NCBI GenBank assembly: GCA_964030785.1
Contig: OZ034971.1
Location: 14,397,679 to 14,461,678, forward strand
DNA length: 64,000 nucleotides
Direction of reading: 5' to 3'
DNA from: Siderastrea siderea
Taxonomy: Eukaryota; Cnidaria; Anthozoa; Scleractinia; Rhizangiidae
The notes beneath the pieces were generated by a model. That model made no database searches. It was given only the letters and a program-made list of their open reading frames with translations, and had not been told where the DNA came from. Shown here in pieces: positions 60,701 through 64,000 of the stretch (position 1 is its first letter; each line of letters opens with the position of its first letter). A program made the translations under genes and the position numbers.

Positions 60701-61783
60701 TGAACATTTTTTGGTCACAAAATGTAGTCCTCCAAAATTGTGGCACCTCTTTGTCCATAACAAGCAGCCCAATGCTTGGGCCAAAATTTTCACCATCATG
60801 ACAGTTTGGCAAACATAAGAGAAATGGAAGACTTCTTCAGTTTCCAACATAAGCGAGATGATGTGTAACCTGTGAGCCATAGTGTAGGAGCATTGCAATG
60901 CTGCTAAAGGACTCTAATGGGAAAGATGAACTACTGCAAACTATTTAGTAACATAAATCTATGTAAGTTACAAACAGTTTCTTAAAAGCTTTTATCGAAA
61001 AGAAGGGCCTGTATTAAAAGGACCTTCTCTAAAAATCTGTTGTCAAAACTACTGAAGGCTCAAACACTTCTTAAAAAGAAAGGAAAAACCTGCTGTGAAG
61101 CAAAGTATACTGCTGAGTATCTTCAACTTGTTTTATAACTCAACCCTTAGCTGGAATTGAAATCCTTATCCCAACCTCTCTAAACTTCAACCTCATGGTT
61201 AAGTCCACAGTCTGTATTAGTCTTAGACTATGAGCAGACTCTCATAATGCTCTGGGATAGTCAAGGGAGACAAACAAGCGAGCGAGTGCAAAAATCGCCT
61301 GCGGCGTTGAAACATGACGCATGTGTTGAGCTGCTAGGCATGTCTTGTTTCAATACGGCAGATGGTTCAACACGGCAGGTGATTTCAGGCGCACTTGTAT
61401 GTTTTCCTTGACTATCCAGTCAAGCGGAAAGAGAGACTGCTCTTAGTGTACATTTGTCTCACACCCAATGAATTCTGTTAGCTAAATGTTTAAATTCCAC
61501 TTCTTTACTTGTGTGCATAACAAATCCCCCATTGTAATCTTCTGAGAAAAGAAATCTGTGAATGGGGTCAAGTCAACCTTTGATCATCTACATTATTTTG
61601 TGCACCATAAATGTTTCATCTTGCCCGACACCTTCCTGTGCTATTTTCTTTTGTTAGGCTGGAGCCAACATGATTGTATCTGGAAGTGCTGTTGTCAAGA
61701 GTGATAAACCAAAGGAGGTGATAGACACTTTGAGAGCAGTGACGGAAAAATGGATAAAGATCAACAGTGAAGCAACTCAATGA
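51355..61783 (+). CDS. RPE: Ribulose-phosphate 3-epimerase
   Basis: This cytosolic pentose-phosphate enzyme interconverts D-ribulose-5-phosphate and D-xylulose-5-phosphate with a TIM barrel and a bound divalent metal. The seven exons are 51355-51488, 51585-51661, 55133-55164, 55310-55370, 57036-57217, 59939-60025 and 61658-61783. All phases match and give 232 residues (human 228). Motifs include [10 protein letters not shown] (S14); HLDVMDGHFVPN with H39, D41 and M43; DMHMMV (H73); [25 protein letters not shown] (D178, general acid/base); and [11 protein letters not shown] near the phosphate-binding end. All catalytic and metal-ligand positions are intact. Introns carry MITEs, including a 1.3-kb element (52084-53378) and a 1.36-kb one (55522-56876). 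AATAAA occurs at 62161, 378 bases after the stop. Confidence 0.97.
52084..53378. mobile_element. 1.3-kb Mutator-like non-autonomous element in RPE intron 2
   Basis: AGGCCAAGCAT is duplicated exactly at 52073-52083 and 53379-53389. The ends are inverted (AACCTGCGATCAGGCC ... GCCTGATCGCAGGTT), with further inverted similarity inward ('gggcctgatacaat' versus 'attgtatcaggctc'). An 11-bp (9-11) duplication suggests MULE-type transposition. No transposase seen. Confidence 0.82.
54712..54750. repeat. (TCA)n microsatellite
   Basis: Thirteen trinucleotide units. The segment following to about 54,960, read on the minus strand, resembles the 3' end of a retroelement, but I cannot identify it. Confidence 0.95.
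55522..56876. mobile_element. 1.36-kb inverted-repeat element in RPE intron 4
   Basis: 'atacacctattgcttcagtg' and 'tttcatagactgca' at the left are inverted at the right ('gcggcctatgaaac', 'catcactgaagcaacc', 'aataggtgtat'). Repeated 'gggcaag' and 'cttgcctgacggg' words occur on both flanks inside. Confidence 0.65.
58013..58128. mobile_element. MITE copy related to 12539-12799
   Basis: It begins 'cagtattttctcaattaaat' and ends 'caagaaaatatgg', with 'gccaggggcattta' and 'ggcatttattggggcattta' inside. These words also occur in the copy in CCDC148 intron 1. Confidence 0.6.
58318..58770 (+). repeat. Diverged tandem duplication, unit about 240 bp
   Basis: The segments at 58325-58530 and 58570-58770 share 'tcgatgaaagaaagaacga'/'tcgatgagagcaaggacga', 'ttgaagctggcatgaatttg' (exact in both) and 'ccttgctttc'. 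The open frames across it are not convincing as genes. Confidence 0.65.
60069..60556. mobile_element. 488-bp MITE with TA target site in RPE intron 6
   Basis: TCGTGTGGTACTAAATTTTT at the left and AAAAATTTAGTGCCACACGG at the right are inverted, and each is bounded by TA. 'gtgggag' and 'tttttgc' words recur inside. Confidence 0.8.
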
Positions 61784-63357
61784 CAGAATTGCCTTAATTT
61801 CATCTAGTTTGTCTACTGCTGGGAAGCAGTGTTGCATGTCAAGGTATTGCAAGATATCAAGCAAGTAATGGCTACAAAGAAGGGAAGCCACGACCATGTT
61901 GTGACCACTAGTAAAGAGTGGAAGGAAAGTTTCTAAAAGAATCAGAAATTCACTGCCCAGCAATTTTTCTATTTGACTTGTTTTACGAATGGCTGCTTGT
62001 GGCCCACTTGTACAACAATATATTTCAATAATAGCATACTAACTCAAAATCAGTAATCAACCACAAAGTCAGGAAGGGATTCGATTTAACACGCATATTT
62101 GTTTTTCTGTAGCTCTGCTACTGACAATAATTTGTACAGGATGATATATATTTTTTTGCAAATAAACATACACTGTACATGGCATTTCTGGTTTAATTTC
62201 ATATTTAGGTGGACTGAATACCCCAATTATCCCTATTGGGGTCAAGTGGTTGACAATGGATACCTATCTCACTACTGTTTGAAGTGCATCCGATTTTGCG
62301 ACAGGTATAATCTCACGAGTTTGTAAGTAAATTAGAAGGGTTCATACTAAATACTTGTATTTGGTGCTGTAATAACCTGTGTCGCAGACGTAATCTAACC
62401 CTTGCCTTCTTAACTGAGTGCTTAGTTTCATCTACGACGCAGGCTATAGACACGGGGTGTTACTTGTATTTGATGATGAAGAAACACAACACAATGATCA
62501 ATGTAATTTGCACTGTTTTATTTTACATTTACCCCAACAATTCACATTATATTACTCCCCTTAACAACAGTGCACAAAATGACACAATACAAGTGACAAC
62601 AAAATTAATTTAGAGATACACAAAAGTCGAGTCTAAAATAGATGTACAACTTTAAAGTTGAGTTATGCAGACACTTTTTAAGCATGGCCTTGCCAATAGA
62701 GAAAGAGGATCTAAATTCATTTAACATTATTTTTTTTGCTTTTTATTGGACAGATTGAAGGAATCTGAAACTAGTTAAGGTTAGGTCAAGAAACTTTCCA
62801 TCCACATGCAACCACTAGTTAGGTGCTATTAAATACATCAAGTGAAAAATACCTACTTATTTACTGCATAAATTAGGCTAATATTAAAAATATTATGCAT
62901 TGGTCTTTTTATTTATTACTGCTTAAGTGGACTGGTGTTTTACTGTCTTATAAAGAAGTGTAAGAACTCACGTTTTGTCATCTCAGTTGACACTTCAACA
63001 AGATACATTTTTTAAAATACTTGAACAGTTGCAACAGCCACCTACATGTATGCGAGTCTCAAATGAAATGAAAACTTGGTGTACAGGAAAAGAAAATCCT
63101 TTGAAAACCAGTCAAAGTCAAAAAGTACTGGGAAATTCCATGTATGAGACATGCCTTAGAACTAATATCCTATAAAATTCACAGGACTGCTAATTCAAAT
63201 GACAGGCTTTCTTCATATATCTCTACCACACAACATTTTTTATTTATTTTTGGAATTATTTAATTTCCCCTCATATTTATGCACTACTTTTAGTAGCTGG
63301 CCCTTGCTAATCACTGCCCGGATGTATTTACTGCTTTCTCTTCACTGGTTTGCTTCT
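61784..63357. other. Convergent region between RPE and the right-edge gene
   Basis: It holds the RPE 3' UTR (AATAAA at 62161) and the minus-strand gene's 3' UTR (AATAAA on the minus strand at 62522-62517), plus the foldback at 62364-62460. Nothing else coding seen. Confidence 0.5.
62364..62460. mobile_element. 97-bp foldback with 12-bp direct flanking repeat
   Basis: TACTTGTATTTG occurs at 62352-62363 and 62461-62472. Inside, 'acctgtgtcgcagacg' is an inverted relative of 'ctacgacgcaggct'. Confidence 0.7.
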
Positions 63358-63774
63358 TCAATCATCCTCCTTTTTCTCGTCACGCAGCATGTACCTGAAG
63401 AATTTAAGCAAAGTTCTCTAATCTTAACATAGTGATAATAGTAATGAACAATTGGGAGCAGGTTACTTGCTGTAAAAACTTAGATATGTACACCAGACTA
63501 TGGTCAACTTTTTTTGAAAGATAAGCCATTGTCTTGTCTGAAAACACTACTAATTATCGTAAAAGTATTGTGGTATTCTTAATAATGATAATGATAACAA
63601 TGATAGAAGTTATAATTTTAACCAGTAGACTTTCTTAATAAAAGCAATTTTTGTTGTCACTGTAACTGTTAGTTGTTTCCAAATTTTATGTGAAAGCTAT
63701 TAACAACCAAAAAAATCCCCTTACCAATCAGTGATGGACTGAGACAAATCCAGTTTGCTGAGGTCAAGAAGAAC
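63358..63774 (-). CDS. C-terminal two exons of a possible C2-domain protein (5' part outside window)
   Basis: Exon 63725-63774 (after a CAG acceptor, ending in a GTAAGG donor) joins in phase to 63358-63394, reading VLLDLSKLDLSQSITDW, then YMLRDEKKEDD and stop. The pattern of a beta-strand 'VLLDLSKLDLS' followed by 'tdWYmL' resembles the last strand of C2 domains in synaptotagmin/rabphilin/RIM-type proteins, but 28 residues are too few for a firm call. A minus-strand poly(A) signal at 62517-62522 fits the gene's end. It converges with RPE. Confidence 0.5.
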
Positions 63775-64000
63775 CTGAAGCAAAAACAGCAAAACACTCT
63801 TAGTATGCAAAAAACGAAACTTTTTCCTAGGTGACATGCTTTTGGAGCCCAAGGGAGTGCACTTGCTGGAGACAGGTTACTTGTTAGGAGCAGAACAACA
63901 GGAACTAACAATAAGAAGATGGTGAAGATTCAGAAAAGGTGCACTTATTCTTGGAAAGCAGAAGCACTTGTTGGAACAAAGCATAAGATTAAATCTTTAT

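Overview
The window is nuclear DNA of an early-branching animal, most likely an anthozoan cnidarian such as a stony coral (inference). The evidence is small phase-matched exons with GT-AG introns, animal-type orthologues that stay close to their human counterparts, AT-rich introns, and a very high density of short inverted-repeat elements and tRNA-derived SINEs. Nothing looks bacterial, viral or organellar. Most exon models below were built by hand from reading frame, splice-site context, intron-phase agreement and protein similarity recalled from memory. They have not been checked by alignment.

Layout. 1-1,900 is stacked DNA-transposon remnants, including an element nested inside another. 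1,936-2,493 (-) is the first coding exon of an unrecognised gene that runs off the left edge. 4,078-11,740 (-) is INO80C, a chromatin-remodelling subunit. It shares a compact 158-bp head-to-head promoter with CCDC148 (11,899-23,699, +, 12 coding exons). CCDC148 converges on DONSON (25,934-29,065, -), a replication-fork factor with an E2F-type site and a CRE in its promoter. 30,784-36,832 (-) is a six-exon gene for an unrecognised basic protein. Its 5' end faces the most unusual gene here (39,185-45,913, +): a 1,741-residue SAMD9/SAMD9L-like STAND-type NTPase with a DZIP3-type HEPN domain and three poly-lysine blocks at its N-terminus. 45,914-51,354 has no gene I can recognise. 51,355-61,783 (+) is a complete seven-exon RPE (ribulose-5-phosphate 3-epimerase). 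63,358-63,774 (-) holds the last two exons of a gene that runs off the right edge and may encode a C2-domain protein.

How the parts relate. Three genes are nuclear or genome-maintenance genes (INO80C, DONSON and perhaps the basic protein), one is a coiled-coil protein, one is pentose-phosphate metabolism, and one is a probable innate-immunity sensor/effector. They do not form one pathway; synteny here looks like ordinary gene packing with shared or converging ends. The best candidate for an undescribed system is the HEPN-SAMD9-like gene, possibly with its divergently transcribed neighbour.

Repeats. At least twenty inverted-repeat elements can be delimited, many with clear target-site duplications: TA for Tc1/mariner-like elements, 8 bp for hAT-like elements, and 9-11 bp for Mutator-like elements. 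None carries a recognisable transposase, so all appear non-autonomous.
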